In this document: in pieces, positions 8,989 to 17,802 of the stretch
Layout: each line of letters opens with the position of its first letter
How positions within the stretch are numbered: the stretch's first letter is position 1
DNA from: an uncultured Clostridium sp.
Lineage (GTDB): Bacteria; Bacillota; Clostridia; TANB77; CAG-508
Assembly: GCA_930987745.1 (NCBI GenBank)
Contig: CAKNKX010000017.1
Location: 1-33,159, forward strand
DNA: 33,159 nucleotides
Direction of reading: 5' to 3'
Translations under genes and position numbers: made by a program
Notes under the pieces: model-generated
The model's input: only the letters and a program-made list of their open reading frames with translations
What the model was told of the DNA's origin: nothing
Database searches by the model: none

Positions 8989-10146
8989 CTATTTTAAAAT
9001 CTCTTTTGCTAAAATCTTAAATTCTTGTTCATTTTTATCTGTCATTCTTGATTTTATTGTAATAGTATCTCCTATTATATCAATATCTTTCATTTCTTGC
9101 AATATATTTTTCATACATTTTCCAGCACTTGGAGCCCAAGAACCATTTTCTATTATTCCTACTTTTCTATTTTGATAGTTTCTATCTTTTAAGTGGTGTA
9201 AGAAATGTTCCATTGGTGGAAATACTCCTAAGTTATAGCTAGATGACATTACAATTAATTTATCATATCTAAATGCATCTTCTACTGCTTCTGCCCAATC
9301 TTCTCTTGCTAAATCTGTTAATACTACTTTTTTTGCGTTGTTCTCTTTTAAGATTTCTTCTAATCTTCTTGCAGCATTCATTGTGTTTCCATGAATTGAA
9401 GCACAAGCAATCATTACTCCATCATCTTCTGGTTTGTAACTACTCCAAATTTCATATTTTTCTATATAATGACTTAAATTTTCAGTTAATACAGGGCCAT
9501 GTAATGGGCAAATAGTTTTTATATCTAAAGTACTTGCCTTTTTTAATACATTTTGAACTTGAGCTCCATATTTTCCAACTATTCCAAAGTAATATCTTCT
9601 TGCTTCACAATCCCAATCTTCATCAGCATCTGTTGTACCAAATTTTCCAAATGCATCTGCTGAGAATAATATTTTTTCTGTTTGTTCATATTCCATCATA
9701 ACTTCTGGCCAATGTACCATAGGTGCCATTATAAATTGTAGTTTATGTTTTCCTAAATCTAATACATCTCCCTCCATTACAACAACTTTTCTTTCTGATA
9801 AATTATCTATTTTAAAAAAGTTTGGAAGCATATTAAATGTAATTTGGTTTGCTACAATTTTCATATTTGGATATTTGTTTGCAAGTATTCCAATATTATA
9901 TGCATGGTCTGGTTCTAAATGGGAAATAACTAAGTAATCTACTTCTTCTCCATCTAAAGCTTTTTCTAAGTTTTCAAGCCATATTCCTGTTACTCTTTCA
10001 TCAATTGTATCTAATACTGCATTTTTTTCGTCTTTTATTAGATATGAATTATATGACATTCCTTTTTCTAATACATATTGACTTTCAAATAGTTTTAGTT
10101 CTTTATCATTTGCTCCAATATTTGTTATATCTTTTGAAATTTGCAT
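8989..10146 (-). CDS. Flavodiiron protein (FprA-type O2/NO reductase)
   Basis: Cytoplasmic enzyme of anaerobes that reduces O2 to water or NO to N2O using rubredoxin electrons. It has an N-terminal metallo-beta-lactamase-like di-iron domain with the full ligand set: HLEPDH (His76, Glu78, Asp80, His81), His145 in HWPEVM, Asp164 in SADAFGKFG, and His216 in CPLHGPVL. A C-terminal flavodoxin domain follows (ACASIHGNTMNAARRL; SSSYNLGVFPPMEHFLHHL). 385 residues, normal for class A without fused rubredoxin. It forms a two-gene operon with rubredoxin. Confidence 0.95.
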   Translation of the reverse strand: MQISKDITNIGANDKELKLFESQYVLEKGMSYNSYLIKDEKNAVLDTIDERVTGIWLENLEKALDGEEVDYLVISHLEPDHAYNIGILANKYPNMKIVANQITFNMLPNFFKIDNLSERKVVVMEGDVLDLGKHKLQFIMAPMVHWPEVMMEYEQTEKILFSADAFGKFGTTDADEDWDCEARRYYFGIVGKYGAQVQNVLKKASTLDIKTICPLHGPVLTENLSHYIEKYEIWSSYKPEDDGVMIACASIHGNTMNAARRLEEILKENNAKKVVLTDLAREDWAEAVEDAFRYDKLIVMSSSYNLGVFPPMEHFLHHLKDRNYQNRKVGIIENGSWAPSAGKCMKNILQEMKDIDIIGDTITIKSRMTDKNEQEFKILAKEILK

Positions 10147-10246
10147 TATTTTTCCTTCCTTTCTCTTTTTTACTTTTCTTCATGTATTATACCCTTTTTT
10201 AGTATTTTTAGCAATATATTTTATTAATGTGAATTCTTTGTGAATT

Positions 10247-10273
10247 TTAGCGTTCTCGTATTGACTTTGCTAA
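10247..10273 (+). promoter_or_regulatory. Degenerate CIRCE-like operator (HrcA site)
   Basis: TTAGCGTTC, 9 nt spacer, CTTTGCTAA. The layout is the 9-9-9 CIRCE arrangement, with 7/9 and 6/9 matches to the consensus arms. It overlaps the -35 of the hsp20 promoter, where a repressor would act. hrcA itself is not in the window. Confidence 0.45.
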
Positions 10274-10288
10274 AAGCAGGTGTATAAT
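10261..10288 (+). promoter_or_regulatory. Sigma-A-type promoter for hsp20
   Basis: TTGACT (10261-10266), 16-nt spacer, TATAAT (10283-10288), about 80 nt before the hsp20 start. Confidence 0.8.
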
Positions 10289-10375
10289 ATACTTGTCAGA
10301 AGGAAAAATCCCTTTGATATGTGCTAACAAATTCTAGTCAACACATAAAATATATTTTTAAAGGAGTTGATTATT

Positions 10376-10801
10376 ATGATGATGTTACCAAGAAGGAGAA
10401 ATGATTTTGATTTATTTGACAGAATGTTTTTAGATGACCCATTCTTTTCAGGAGAAAGAGAAAGCAAACTTATGAAAACTGACATAAAGGAGAAAAAAGA
10501 TAAATACATTATAGAAATGGATTTACCTGGATATGAAAAAGAAAATATATCTCTTGAAATTAATGATGGTTATTTAATGATTTCAGCAAAAACAAGTCAA
10601 AACAAAGATGAAAAAGAAGAAGGAAAATATGTAAGAAAAGAAAGATTTATTGGAGAATGTTCAAGAAGCTTCTATGTTGGAGACAACATCAAAGAAGAAG
10701 ATATAAAAGCATCTTTCAAAAACGGTACTTTAAAAATTGAAGTTCCTAAAAAAGAAGAAAGAAAAGAACTTCCAGAAAAGAAACAAATTCCAATTGAATA
10801 A
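10376..10801 (+). CDS. Small heat shock protein Hsp20 / alpha-crystallin family
   Basis: ATP-independent holdase chaperone. The alpha-crystallin domain runs from KTDIKEKKDKYIIEMDLPGYEKENISLEI to FKNGTLKIEVPKKE, including the A-x-x-x-x-G-x-L motif (ASFKNGTLKIEVP). The C-terminal IPI motif (QIPIE) that docks neighbouring dimers is present. About 140 residues, usual size. The Shine-Dalgarno AAAGGAG precedes a cluster of ATG codons. I chose ATG 10376, with ATG 10379 and 10382 also possible; the ORF reaches ATT/ATG codons back to 10367. Preceded by a sigma-A promoter with a CIRCE-like element. Confidence 0.93.
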   Translation: MMMLPRRRNDFDLFDRMFLDDPFFSGERESKLMKTDIKEKKDKYIIEMDLPGYEKENISLEINDGYLMISAKTSQNKDEKEEGKYVRKERFIGECSRSFYVGDNIKEEDIKASFKNGTLKIEVPKKEERKELPEKKQIPIE

Positions 10802-10808
10802 AATGAAA

Positions 10809-10840
10809 ATGAGTAAGCTTTTAAACTTACCCATTTTTTT
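10809..10840. terminator. Bidirectional terminator between hsp20 and copA
   Basis: GAGTAAG...CTTACCC hairpin with T-run on the plus strand, between convergent genes. Confidence 0.7.
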
Positions 10841-10844
10841 GTTT

Positions 10845-12989
10845 CTAATATCTTAATCTTAAACTGTTTAATACAACAGTTAAACTACTAAGTGTCATTG
10901 CTAAACTTGCAATCATCGGGTTTAAAGAGATTTTAAATATTCCCATTGCAAGTGGTATCATTAAGATATTATAGAACAATGCCCAAAATAGATTTTCTTT
11001 TATTATTTTTATTGTTTTCCTTCCTATATGAATTAGCTCTACTATTATATTTATATCATCTTTTAATAATATTATATCTGCTGAGTCTTGACTTATATCA
11101 GTTCCATTTTGAACACTAACACCAATTGTTGCACTTTTTAGAGCTGGACTATCATTTACTCCATCTCCTACCATTAAACATGAATTGTTTTTATTTAATT
11201 TTTCTATTTCTTCTTTCTTTTGTTTTGGTGTTACATTACTAATTACTTCTTCTATTCCAAGTTCTTTTGCAATTGCATTTGCTGTTACTTTATTATCTCC
11301 TGTTAGCATTATTACTCTTTTATTTTCTTCTTTTAATTTTCTAACTAACACTTTTGACTCTTCTTTTATTTCATCTGCTAAGCCAAAAATTGCAAGAACT
11401 TCATTTTCTGTAAATAAATATACTATACTTTCACCTTTTTTAGAATATTCTTCCTCAAAAGATTTAAATTTGTTTTCTACATTCATTTCTTCTACAAACT
11501 TACTATTTCCTGCATAATATGTCTTATTTTCAATCTCACCTTTTATTCCTTTTCCTGCTACATCTTCAAAGTTACTAACATCATATTTTTCATTTGCTAA
11601 AGCTACTATACTTTTAGCTATAGGATGGTTTGAATTTGCTTCTAAACTTTGCAATATTTTTAAAGTTTCATCATCATATTTTCCATCTACTATTGTCATT
11701 TTTCCTTTTGTTAATGTTCCTGTTTTATCAAAAACTATTGTATCTATTTTATTTACCGCTTCTAAACTTTCACTAGATTTTACTAAAATTCCAAGTTTAC
11801 TTGCTCTTCCTATTGATACTACCATTGCAAGTGGTGTTGCTAAGCCTAGTGCACAAGGACATGCAACAACTAGGACAGATACTAATGCTATCATTGCTTT
11901 TTCTAAACTTCCTGTAACTATCAAGTTTATTATTAAAGCAATTATTGAGATAGCAAAAATTGTTGGAACAAACTTCCCACTTATCTTATCTGCAAGTCTT
12001 GCAATTGGAGCTTTAGTATTTGTTGCTTCTACAACTAATTTTACTATATTTGATATACTAGAATCTCTTCCTATTTTTTCCGCTTCATATTCTATATATC
12101 CATCATAATTAATACTTCCAGCAAGAACCTTGCTTCCTGTTTCTTTACTTACTGGCTTACTTTCTCCTGTTAAAAATGATTCATCAGTATGAGTTTTTCC
12201 TTTTATAACTTTACCATCAACAGCTATTTTTTCTCCAGGTTTACAAATAACTGTATCCCCTACTTTTATTTCATTTATTGTTACTTGTTTTTCTTCTCCA
12301 TTTTTTAATATTGTTCCAGATTTAGGCGTAATTGTTACTAAATTTTTAATTGTATCTACTGCTTTTACTTTATTTTTCTTATCAATATACCTTCCTAATT
12401 TTACAAATAAAATGATAATTGCAGATGATTCAAAATATAGATGATGAATCATTTCGCTATTTCCCATAAATACTAAAATAGCATTATATAAGCTATATAG
12501 GAAATTTACAATTACACCAATACCTACTAATGAATCCATATTAGGCATTTTGTGAATTATATTTTTTATTCCATTTTTAATAATATCAAATCCATAAATA
12601 AAAAATGAAAATGAAATAATAATTTGAATTACTATATATACTATTGGATTTTTTTCCATATTTAATATATCTGGAACAGGAAGCCCTATCATATGCCCCA
12701 TTGAAACATACATAAGAATAATTCCAAGTATTGCAAATATTATTAGCATTTTTAAATCATTATTCTTTTTTTCCTCTTGTTTTTCTCCTAAGCTTTTGAA
12801 ACCTGCTTCTTTTACAAATCTTTCTAAATCTTCCACTGTTAAAAATTCTTCATATTCAATCATGGCTGTTGCCATAACTAAATTAACTGATGCATCTATT
12901 ACTCCATCTTGCTTTTTTAAATATTTTTCTAATCCATTTGAACATGCACTACATGTCATTCCTTCAATATTTAAAACAATTTTTTTCAT
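10845..12989 (-). CDS. copA: Copper-exporting P1B-type ATPase CopA
   Basis: Membrane ATPase that pumps Cu(I) out of the cell. One N-terminal heavy-metal domain (GMTCSACSNG, Cys13/Cys16), eight predicted membrane segments, the intramembrane metal motif CPC (377-379) in ACPCALGLATPLA, the TGES actuator loop (LTGESKPVSKE), the phosphorylated Asp421 in DKTGTLT, an HP motif (SNHPIAKSI), and GDGVNDSPAL. The C-terminal membrane pair has NxxxxxLAM and MxxSS residues typical of Cu(I) selectivity (MTLSSLTVVLNSLRL). 714 residues, normal for one HMA domain. Third gene of csoR-copZ-copA. Confidence 0.96.
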   Translation of the reverse strand: MKKIVLNIEGMTCSACSNGLEKYLKKQDGVIDASVNLVMATAMIEYEEFLTVEDLERFVKEAGFKSLGEKQEEKKNNDLKMLIIFAILGIILMYVSMGHMIGLPVPDILNMEKNPIVYIVIQIIISFSFFIYGFDIIKNGIKNIIHKMPNMDSLVGIGVIVNFLYSLYNAILVFMGNSEMIHHLYFESSAIIILFVKLGRYIDKKNKVKAVDTIKNLVTITPKSGTILKNGEEKQVTINEIKVGDTVICKPGEKIAVDGKVIKGKTHTDESFLTGESKPVSKETGSKVLAGSINYDGYIEYEAEKIGRDSSISNIVKLVVEATNTKAPIARLADKISGKFVPTIFAISIIALIINLIVTGSLEKAMIALVSVLVVACPCALGLATPLAMVVSIGRASKLGILVKSSESLEAVNKIDTIVFDKTGTLTKGKMTIVDGKYDDETLKILQSLEANSNHPIAKSIVALANEKYDVSNFEDVAGKGIKGEIENKTYYAGNSKFVEEMNVENKFKSFEEEYSKKGESIVYLFTENEVLAIFGLADEIKEESKVLVRKLKEENKRVIMLTGDNKVTANAIAKELGIEEVISNVTPKQKKEEIEKLNKNNSCLMVGDGVNDSPALKSATIGVSVQNGTDISQDSADIILLKDDINIIVELIHIGRKTIKIIKENLFWALFYNILMIPLAMGIFKISLNPMIASLAMTLSSLTVVLNSLRLRY

Positions 12990-13005
12990 TTTTAAAATTC
13001 TCCTT

Positions 13006-13212
13006 TTATTCTTTTACAGAAAAACCAATATCTTCTATTTTTTCTTTTACCATACTTTCTGTTACATTTTCTCTTACGATTACTTTTACTATTCCAGTTT
13101 TGTGGTTTGGTGCGATATCAACCACTCCATCTATTGAACCTACTGCATTTTTTATTCTGTTTTCACAACCTTCACACATCATTCCTTCTACATTTAAAAT
13201 TAATTCTTTCAT
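13006..13212 (-). CDS. copZ: Copper chaperone CopZ-like heavy-metal-associated protein
   Basis: A 68-residue single HMA domain with the Cu(I)-binding MMCEGC motif near the N-terminus and the GIVKVIV beta strand. It carries Cu(I) in the cytosol to CopA and may load CsoR. It sits 16 nt before copA and 32 nt after csoR. Confidence 0.93.
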   Translation of the reverse strand: MKELILNVEGMMCEGCENRIKNAVGSIDGVVDIAPNHKTGIVKVIVRENVTESMVKEKIEDIGFSVKE

Positions 13213-13244
13213 AATTAATCATCCTTTCTTATATAAATTATATT

Positions 13245-13568
13245 TTAAGATTTATTAAATCTTTTAAACAAACTTACAAGTTCATCTACAACTTCTATAT
13301 TGCCTTTTTCTATATCTTCTGAAATACAAGTATATAGATGTGTTTCTAATATATTATTTGATAAACTTTTAATAGATGCTTCTACTGCTGATAGCTGAAT
13401 TAAAACATCATTACAGTATCTATCTTCATCTATCATTTTCTTTATTCCTCTAATTTGGCCTTCTATTCTGTTTAGCCTATTTGTCAATTGCTTTTTTGTT
13501 TCATCACTTCTTTTAGTTACTTTTTTTCCATTTTCTTTTTTACAACACTTTTCTTTCATCTCTTTCAT
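13245..13568 (-). CDS. csoR: Copper-sensing transcriptional repressor CsoR
   Basis: All-helical DUF156/CsoR-RcnR repressor that leaves DNA on binding Cu(I). Metal ligands are visible: Cys in DRYCNDVLIQ, then His and Cys in ETHLYTCI, the C-H-C set. The helix KQLTNRLNRIEGQIRGIKKMIDEDRYC is diagnostic. I chose ATG 13568, with GGTGG 6 nt upstream; GTG 13577 would be three codons longer but has no Shine-Dalgarno. First gene of the copper operon, with a CsoR-like operator inside its promoter. Confidence 0.93.
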   Translation of the reverse strand: MKEMKEKCCKKENGKKVTKRSDETKKQLTNRLNRIEGQIRGIKKMIDEDRYCNDVLIQLSAVEASIKSLSNNILETHLYTCISEDIEKGNIEVVDELVSLFKRFNKS

Positions 13569-13590
13569 ATTCACCACCGTTTAAATTTTA

Positions 13591-13605
13591 TACCCTTATG
13601 GGGTA
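13591..13605 (-). promoter_or_regulatory. CsoR-type operator between -35 and -10 of the copper operon
   Basis: TACCCTTATGGGGTA is a near-palindromic GC-in-AT box of the CsoR type. A second half-like box (AGGGGTAT) lies at 13617-13624. On the minus strand the -35 TTGACA and a TAAAAT -10 (17-nt spacing) bracket the first box, so repressor binding would block the promoter. Confidence 0.65.
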
Positions 13606-13640
13606 TTTGTCAATATAGGGGTATATATGAAAATTATGCA

Positions 13641-13672
13641 AAAAATCAGTAGTTTTAGCTACTGATTTTCTT
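13641..13672 (-). terminator. Terminator after the membrane protein at 13686
   Basis: AAAATCAGTAG...CTACTGATTTT stem; perfect 11-bp arms with a T run. Confidence 0.8.
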
Positions 13673-13685
13673 TTTTAAAAAATAT

Positions 13686-14378
13686 TTATTGTTCTAAATA
13701 TTCATATTCTGACACATCTGGCTTTTCGACATCACTATCAAATACTGAACCTATTTCATATTCTACAACTCTTACTGGCATATTATCTTCAAAAGTTGCT
13801 AAAAGTAACCCTGTTTGTTTGTCTATATACTCCCTATGTCCGCCAATTTCTATTATATAACTATCTATTCCATTGTAATTTGCTGTTCCTATCCATAATG
13901 CTGGAGTTGCAGCCATTAGGACTCTTGTTTTTTCTTCTTGTGTATATATTCCTGAACTAGGCAAATCTATTACCATTCCGCCTTTATCTTCTGTATATTT
14001 TTTTATTGGGTCTTCATAAAAAATATATGCCTCACCTGTACTTATATCTTTCCAAAATGTTAAATTTCCATCTCCATTTTTTTGCCTAGTATTCATTTTC
14101 CAAATATTACCTTTTCTATATACTTTCATTATTGTTGAATCTGTTTCTGAATAATAATACCAATTATCTAATAAAGTAGTTTTATTATAATTTTCTTGAA
14201 TATTAGATAATATTTTCCATCTAAATGCTATTATTAATCCTAATATTAAAATGACCAAAAGTACAATTAATATAAATCTTTTAATAGTAATTCCTGTTTT
14301 ATGTTTTTTATTTTCTACTTTTCTATATCTTGAACCTGGATTTGTTTTTACTTCTTCTTTATTTTCTTCGTTTTTCAT
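13686..14378 (-). CDS. Single-pass membrane protein of unknown function
   Basis: 230 residues. A basic, cytosolic N-terminus (~28 residues, many Lys/Arg) leads into one hydrophobic helix (RFILIVLLVILILGLIIAF). An extracellular domain of ~175 residues follows with conserved-looking Gly/Tyr/Trp positions (LLDNWYYYSETDST, GEAYIFYEDPIKKYTEDKGG, YIDKQTGLLLATFED). The repeating strand-turn pattern suggests a beta-rich fold, perhaps lipoprotein-like or LolA-like, but I cannot assign a family. No cysteines, no signal peptidase site. It has its own terminator and lies divergently from the por operon. Function unknown. Confidence 0.75.
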   Translation of the reverse strand: MKNEENKEEVKTNPGSRYRKVENKKHKTGITIKRFILIVLLVILILGLIIAFRWKILSNIQENYNKTTLLDNWYYYSETDSTIMKVYRKGNIWKMNTRQKNGDGNLTFWKDISTGEAYIFYEDPIKKYTEDKGGMVIDLPSSGIYTQEEKTRVLMAATPALWIGTANYNGIDSYIIEIGGHREYIDKQTGLLLATFEDNMPVRVVEYEIGSVFDSDVEKPDVSEYEYLEQ

Positions 14379-14506
14379 TTGTATCTATCCCCTTTAATAC
14401 TTTTCTTTTTTCTACTTTTTCATATATATTTTTTATATATCATATATAAACTTTTTTTACAATATAAAAACTTAAATTTTTTGACTTATCTGTATAACAA
14501 ATTCTC

Positions 14507-14535
14507 TTGACAATAAGGTAAAATAGGCATATACT
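14507..14535 (+). promoter_or_regulatory. Sigma-A-type promoter of the por operon
   Basis: TTGACA (14507-14512), 17-nt spacer, TATACT (14530-14535); near-consensus, ~60 nt before porC. Confidence 0.82.
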
Positions 14536-14595
14536 GTGACTGTAAAATGAAATATCAAAATTCATTTTAAAATTAATTTAAAGGAGGCAAAATAC

Positions 14596-15174
14596 ATGGA
14601 TGGCATGATAGAAATTAGATGGCATGGTAGAGGTGGACAAGGTGCAAAAACAGCATCACTACTTTTAGCAGATGCCGCATTTAACACAGGTAAATATATT
14701 CAAGGTTTCCCTGAATATGGTCCTGAAAGAATGGGAGCTCCTCTAACTGCATATAACAGAATAAGTGATACACCAATTAGAATTCATAGCAATATATATT
14801 ATCCTGATTATGTTGTAGTTGTTGATGATACTCTTTTAGAATCAGTAGATGTAACAGCTGGTCTTAAAGAAACAGGAGCAATTGTTATTAATACTACGAA
14901 ATCAGAAGATTATTTAAGAAAAGTTTTAAAAGGCTATAAAGGAGATATCTATACTATAGATGCAAGAAAAATATCTGAAGAAGCTTTAGGAAAATATTTT
15001 CCTAATACTCCTATGCTTGCAGCTATTATAAAAGTAGCAAAAATTATGACAGATGAAGAATTAATAAAAGATATGAAAGGTTCTTTTAAACATAAATTTG
15101 CTAAAAAACCAGAAGTTATAGATGGTAATATGAAAGCCTTAGAAATGGCATTAAAGGAGGTAAAAAAGATATGA
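14596..15174 (+). CDS. porC: Pyruvate:ferredoxin oxidoreductase gamma subunit
   Basis: Gamma subunit of the four-subunit 2-oxoacid:ferredoxin oxidoreductase, which oxidises pyruvate to acetyl-CoA, CO2 and reduced ferredoxin. Family start EIRWHGRGGQGAKTASLLLADAA, then GFPEYGPERMGAPLTAYNRIS, PDYVVVVDDTL and ALGKYFPNTPMLAAI, all typical. 192 residues, expected length. Starts ATG 14596 after AAGGAGG; ATG 14605 is possible. Its stop overlaps the porD ATG by 4 nt, so translation is coupled. First gene of porCDAB. Confidence 0.93.
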   Translation: MDGMIEIRWHGRGGQGAKTASLLLADAAFNTGKYIQGFPEYGPERMGAPLTAYNRISDTPIRIHSNIYYPDYVVVVDDTLLESVDVTAGLKETGAIVINTTKSEDYLRKVLKGYKGDIYTIDARKISEEALGKYFPNTPMLAAIIKVAKIMTDEELIKDMKGSFKHKFAKKPEVIDGNMKALEMALKEVKKI

Positions 15175-15470
15175 CAGATATAAATCCAAATACTCCTATG
15201 GAGAAAATGGCACCTGGTGGAACAATATATGAAGCAGGAAATGCAAGAGAATTTAAAACAGGTGACTGGAGAAGTGTAAAACCAGTATTTTTAAGTGACA
15301 AATGTAAACAATGTGGTCTATGTTTCCCAGTTTGTCCAGATGATGCTATTCCAGTAGATAAAGAAACACTTCAAAGAAAAGATTTTAATTATGACTATTG
15401 TAAAGGATGTGGCATTTGTGCTAAAGTATGCCCATTTGGAGCAATTGAAATGAGAAAGGAGGATGACTAA
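15171..15470 (+). CDS. porD: Pyruvate:ferredoxin oxidoreductase delta (ferredoxin-like) subunit
   Basis: A 99-residue polyferredoxin subunit carrying two [4Fe-4S] clusters: CKQCGLCFPVCPDDAI and CKGCGICAKVCPFGAI. It passes electrons from the TPP site to external ferredoxin. Overlaps porC (ATGA) and ends 2 nt before porA. Confidence 0.94.
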   Translation: MTDINPNTPMEKMAPGGTIYEAGNAREFKTGDWRSVKPVFLSDKCKQCGLCFPVCPDDAIPVDKETLQRKDFNYDYCKGCGICAKVCPFGAIEMRKEDD

Positions 15471-15472
15471 TT

Positions 15473-16663
15473 ATGGGAATTAGAGAAAGATTAAGTGGTA
15501 ATGAAGCAGCAGCAACAGCTATGAGACAAATAAATCCAGATGTTGTAGCAGCATACCCAATTACTCCATCAACAGAAATTCCTCAATATTTCTCAGCATT
15601 TGTTGCAAATGGTTCAGTTGATTCAGATTTCGTTGCAGTTGAAAGTGAACATAGTGCAATGTCAGCTTGTATTGGAGCTGAAGCTGCAGGAGCAAGAGCA
15701 ATGACAGCAACATCTGCAAATGGTTTATCACTAATGTGGGAAATGATATATATTGCATCTAGCTTAAGACTTCCAATAGTTTTATCTTTAGTAAACAGAG
15801 CTGTATCTGGACCATTAAATATTCATAATGACCATTCAGATGCAATGGGAGTACGTGATAGCGGATGGATTATGCTATTTTCAGAAAACAACCAAGAAGC
15901 ATATGACAATACTTTAATGGCACATAGAATTGCAGAACATAAAGATGTAATGCTTCCACTTATGGTTTGTCAAGATGGATTTATTACTTCACATTCAATT
16001 GAAAACATTGAACTTGTTGAAGATGATAAGGTAAAAGAATTCGTTGGAGAATATCATCCAGAACATTATTTATTAAATAAAGAAGAACCAATAGCAGTTG
16101 GTCCATTAGATGTTCAAAGTTACTTATTCGAACATAAAGCAGCTCAAGCAGAAGCTATGAGAAATGCAAAACAAGTTATTTTAGATGTAGCAAAAGATTT
16201 TGAAAAAATGACAGGTAGAAAATATGGACTATTTGAAGAATATAAATTAGATGACGCAGAAGTTGCAATTGTTTGTATGAACTCAACTGCAGGAACAACA
16301 AAATTCGTTGTAGATAATTTAAGAGAAAAAGGAATTAAAGCAGGTCTTTTAAAACTTCGTGTATTTAGACCATTCCCTGTAGAAGAAATAGCAAAAGCTT
16401 TATCACATCTAAAAGCTGTAGCAATATTAGATAAAGCAGATTCTTTAAATGCTGCAGGTGGTGCTTTGTTCCAAGATGTAACTTCAGCAATGTATGTAGA
16501 AAACTGCCATGTGCCTGCTGTAAACTATGTTTATGGTATCGGTGGTAGAGATACAAAAGCAGATGAAATTGAAGAAGTATATAATGATTTATTAGAAATC
16601 GCAAAAACAGGAAAAGTAGATAATCCTTATCGTTACTTTGGATTAAGAAAGGAGGCAAAATAA
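15473..16663 (+). CDS. porA: Pyruvate:ferredoxin oxidoreductase alpha subunit
   Basis: Alpha subunit: pyrimidine-binding part of the TPP site and substrate-facing domain. YPITPSTEIPQYFSAFVANG is the hallmark, followed by ESEHSAMSACIGAEAAGARAMTATSANGLSLMWE and LPIVLSLVNRAVSGPLNIHNDHSDAMGVRDSGW. The transketolase C-like domain follows (KLRVFRPFPVEEIAKAL). 396 residues, usual. Start ATG 15473 after AAAGGAGG. Pyruvate rather than branched-chain acid is favoured by these motifs but is inferred. Confidence 0.94.
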   Translation: MGIRERLSGNEAAATAMRQINPDVVAAYPITPSTEIPQYFSAFVANGSVDSDFVAVESEHSAMSACIGAEAAGARAMTATSANGLSLMWEMIYIASSLRLPIVLSLVNRAVSGPLNIHNDHSDAMGVRDSGWIMLFSENNQEAYDNTLMAHRIAEHKDVMLPLMVCQDGFITSHSIENIELVEDDKVKEFVGEYHPEHYLLNKEEPIAVGPLDVQSYLFEHKAAQAEAMRNAKQVILDVAKDFEKMTGRKYGLFEEYKLDDAEVAIVCMNSTAGTTKFVVDNLREKGIKAGLLKLRVFRPFPVEEIAKALSHLKAVAILDKADSLNAAGGALFQDVTSAMYVENCHVPAVNYVYGIGGRDTKADEIEEVYNDLLEIAKTGKVDNPYRYFGLRKEAK

Positions 16664-16664
16664 T

Positions 16665-17618
16665 ATGGCATATAATTTAAAAGAAGTAGTGGCAAACAAG
16701 CCTTCAAGATTTACATCAGGACATAGAATGTGTGCTGGTTGTGGAGCTCCACCAGCTGCAAGAATGATAATGAGAGCTTTAAAACCAGAAGACCATGCAG
16801 TAGTAGCTGGTGCAACTGGATGTATGGAAGTTTCAACATTTATCTATCCATATACTGCTTGGACTGATTCATTTATTCATACAGCATTTGAATGTGCTGG
16901 TGCAACAATATCAGGTGTAGAAGCAGCTTATCATTCAATGAAAAAACAAGGAAAATTACCACAAGACAGTGAAACAAAATTCATCGCATTTGGTGGAGAT
17001 GGTGGAACTTATGATATAGGACTTCAAAGTTTATCAGGTGCAATGGAACGTGGACATGATATTACTTATGTATGCTATGATAATGGTGCATATATGAATA
17101 CAGGTATACAACGTTCATCTGCAACACCAAAATTTGCAGATACAACAACATCACCTGCAGGATCTGTAATTCCTGGAAAAGCACAACCTAGAAAAGATTT
17201 ATCAAAAATCATGGTTGGACATCATATTCCATATGTTGCTCAAACAATTGGATATATGAATTTTAAAGATTTATATGAAAAAGCTGAAAAAGCAATATAT
17301 ACAGAAGGTCCAGCATTCTTAAATGTTTTAGCACCATGTCCTAGAGGTTGGGGATATCCAACAGATATGTTAATGCAAATAAATAAATTAGCAGTTGAAA
17401 CATGTTATTGGCCATTATATGAAGTAGTAAATGGAAAATATAAAATAAACTATAAACCAGCTAAAAAATTACCAGTAGAAGAATTCTTAAGACCACAAAA
17501 AAGATTTAAACACATGTTTAAACCTGGAAATGAATGGATGATAGAAGAATTCCAAAAACTAGTAGATGAAAGATGGCAAGAATTATTAGACTTAGAAGAA
17601 ATCACAAATAAAGAATAA
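16665..17618 (+). CDS. porB: Pyruvate:ferredoxin oxidoreductase beta subunit
   Basis: Beta subunit, holding the TPP diphosphate site (GGDGGTYDIGLQSLSGAMERG ... CYDNGAYMNTGIQRSSATP) and a [4Fe-4S] cluster with CAGCGAP and further cysteines (C in GCMEVS, C in CPRGW). NTGIQRSSATP is typical of pyruvate-type enzymes. 317 residues, normal. Last gene of the operon, directly after porA with AAAGGAGG, followed by a terminator. Single-chain PFOR is more usual in Clostridia; the four-subunit form is common in thermophiles and uncultured gut lineages. Confidence 0.94.
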   Translation: MAYNLKEVVANKPSRFTSGHRMCAGCGAPPAARMIMRALKPEDHAVVAGATGCMEVSTFIYPYTAWTDSFIHTAFECAGATISGVEAAYHSMKKQGKLPQDSETKFIAFGGDGGTYDIGLQSLSGAMERGHDITYVCYDNGAYMNTGIQRSSATPKFADTTTSPAGSVIPGKAQPRKDLSKIMVGHHIPYVAQTIGYMNFKDLYEKAEKAIYTEGPAFLNVLAPCPRGWGYPTDMLMQINKLAVETCYWPLYEVVNGKYKINYKPAKKLPVEEFLRPQKRFKHMFKPGNEWMIEEFQKLVDERWQELLDLEEITNKE

Positions 17619-17636
17619 TATTATTTTTATTCATTA

Positions 17637-17669
17637 AAGAACTAAGAATATAAACTTAGTTCTTTTTAT
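17637..17669 (+). terminator. Terminator of the por operon
   Basis: AAGAACTAAG ... CTTAGTTCTT stem followed by TTT. Confidence 0.88.
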
Positions 17670-17702
17670 ATTATTTAATATAAATTTACTTATTTACATA
17701 AT

Positions 17703-17731
17703 TTGATATTTTTAGTGTTTTATGGTATAAT
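17703..17731 (+). promoter_or_regulatory. Promoter of the gene at 17803
   Basis: TTGATA, 17-nt spacer, TATAAT (17726-17731). Confidence 0.75.
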
Positions 17732-17752
17732 AATAGATAGAGATGTTTTAGG

Positions 17753-17782
17753 CTTGAGATAGGTCTTTTTCTATTTCAAGAC
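17753..17782 (+). promoter_or_regulatory. Leader hairpin before the gene at 17803
   Basis: CTTGAGATAG / CTATTTCAAG form a 10-bp stem (one G-U pair) with an 8-nt loop, ending about 10 nt before the AAGGAGG ribosome-binding site. It could be a post-transcriptional control element; no family recognised. Confidence 0.5.
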
Positions 17783-17802
17783 ATGATAAGGAGGAATACT
17801 AA

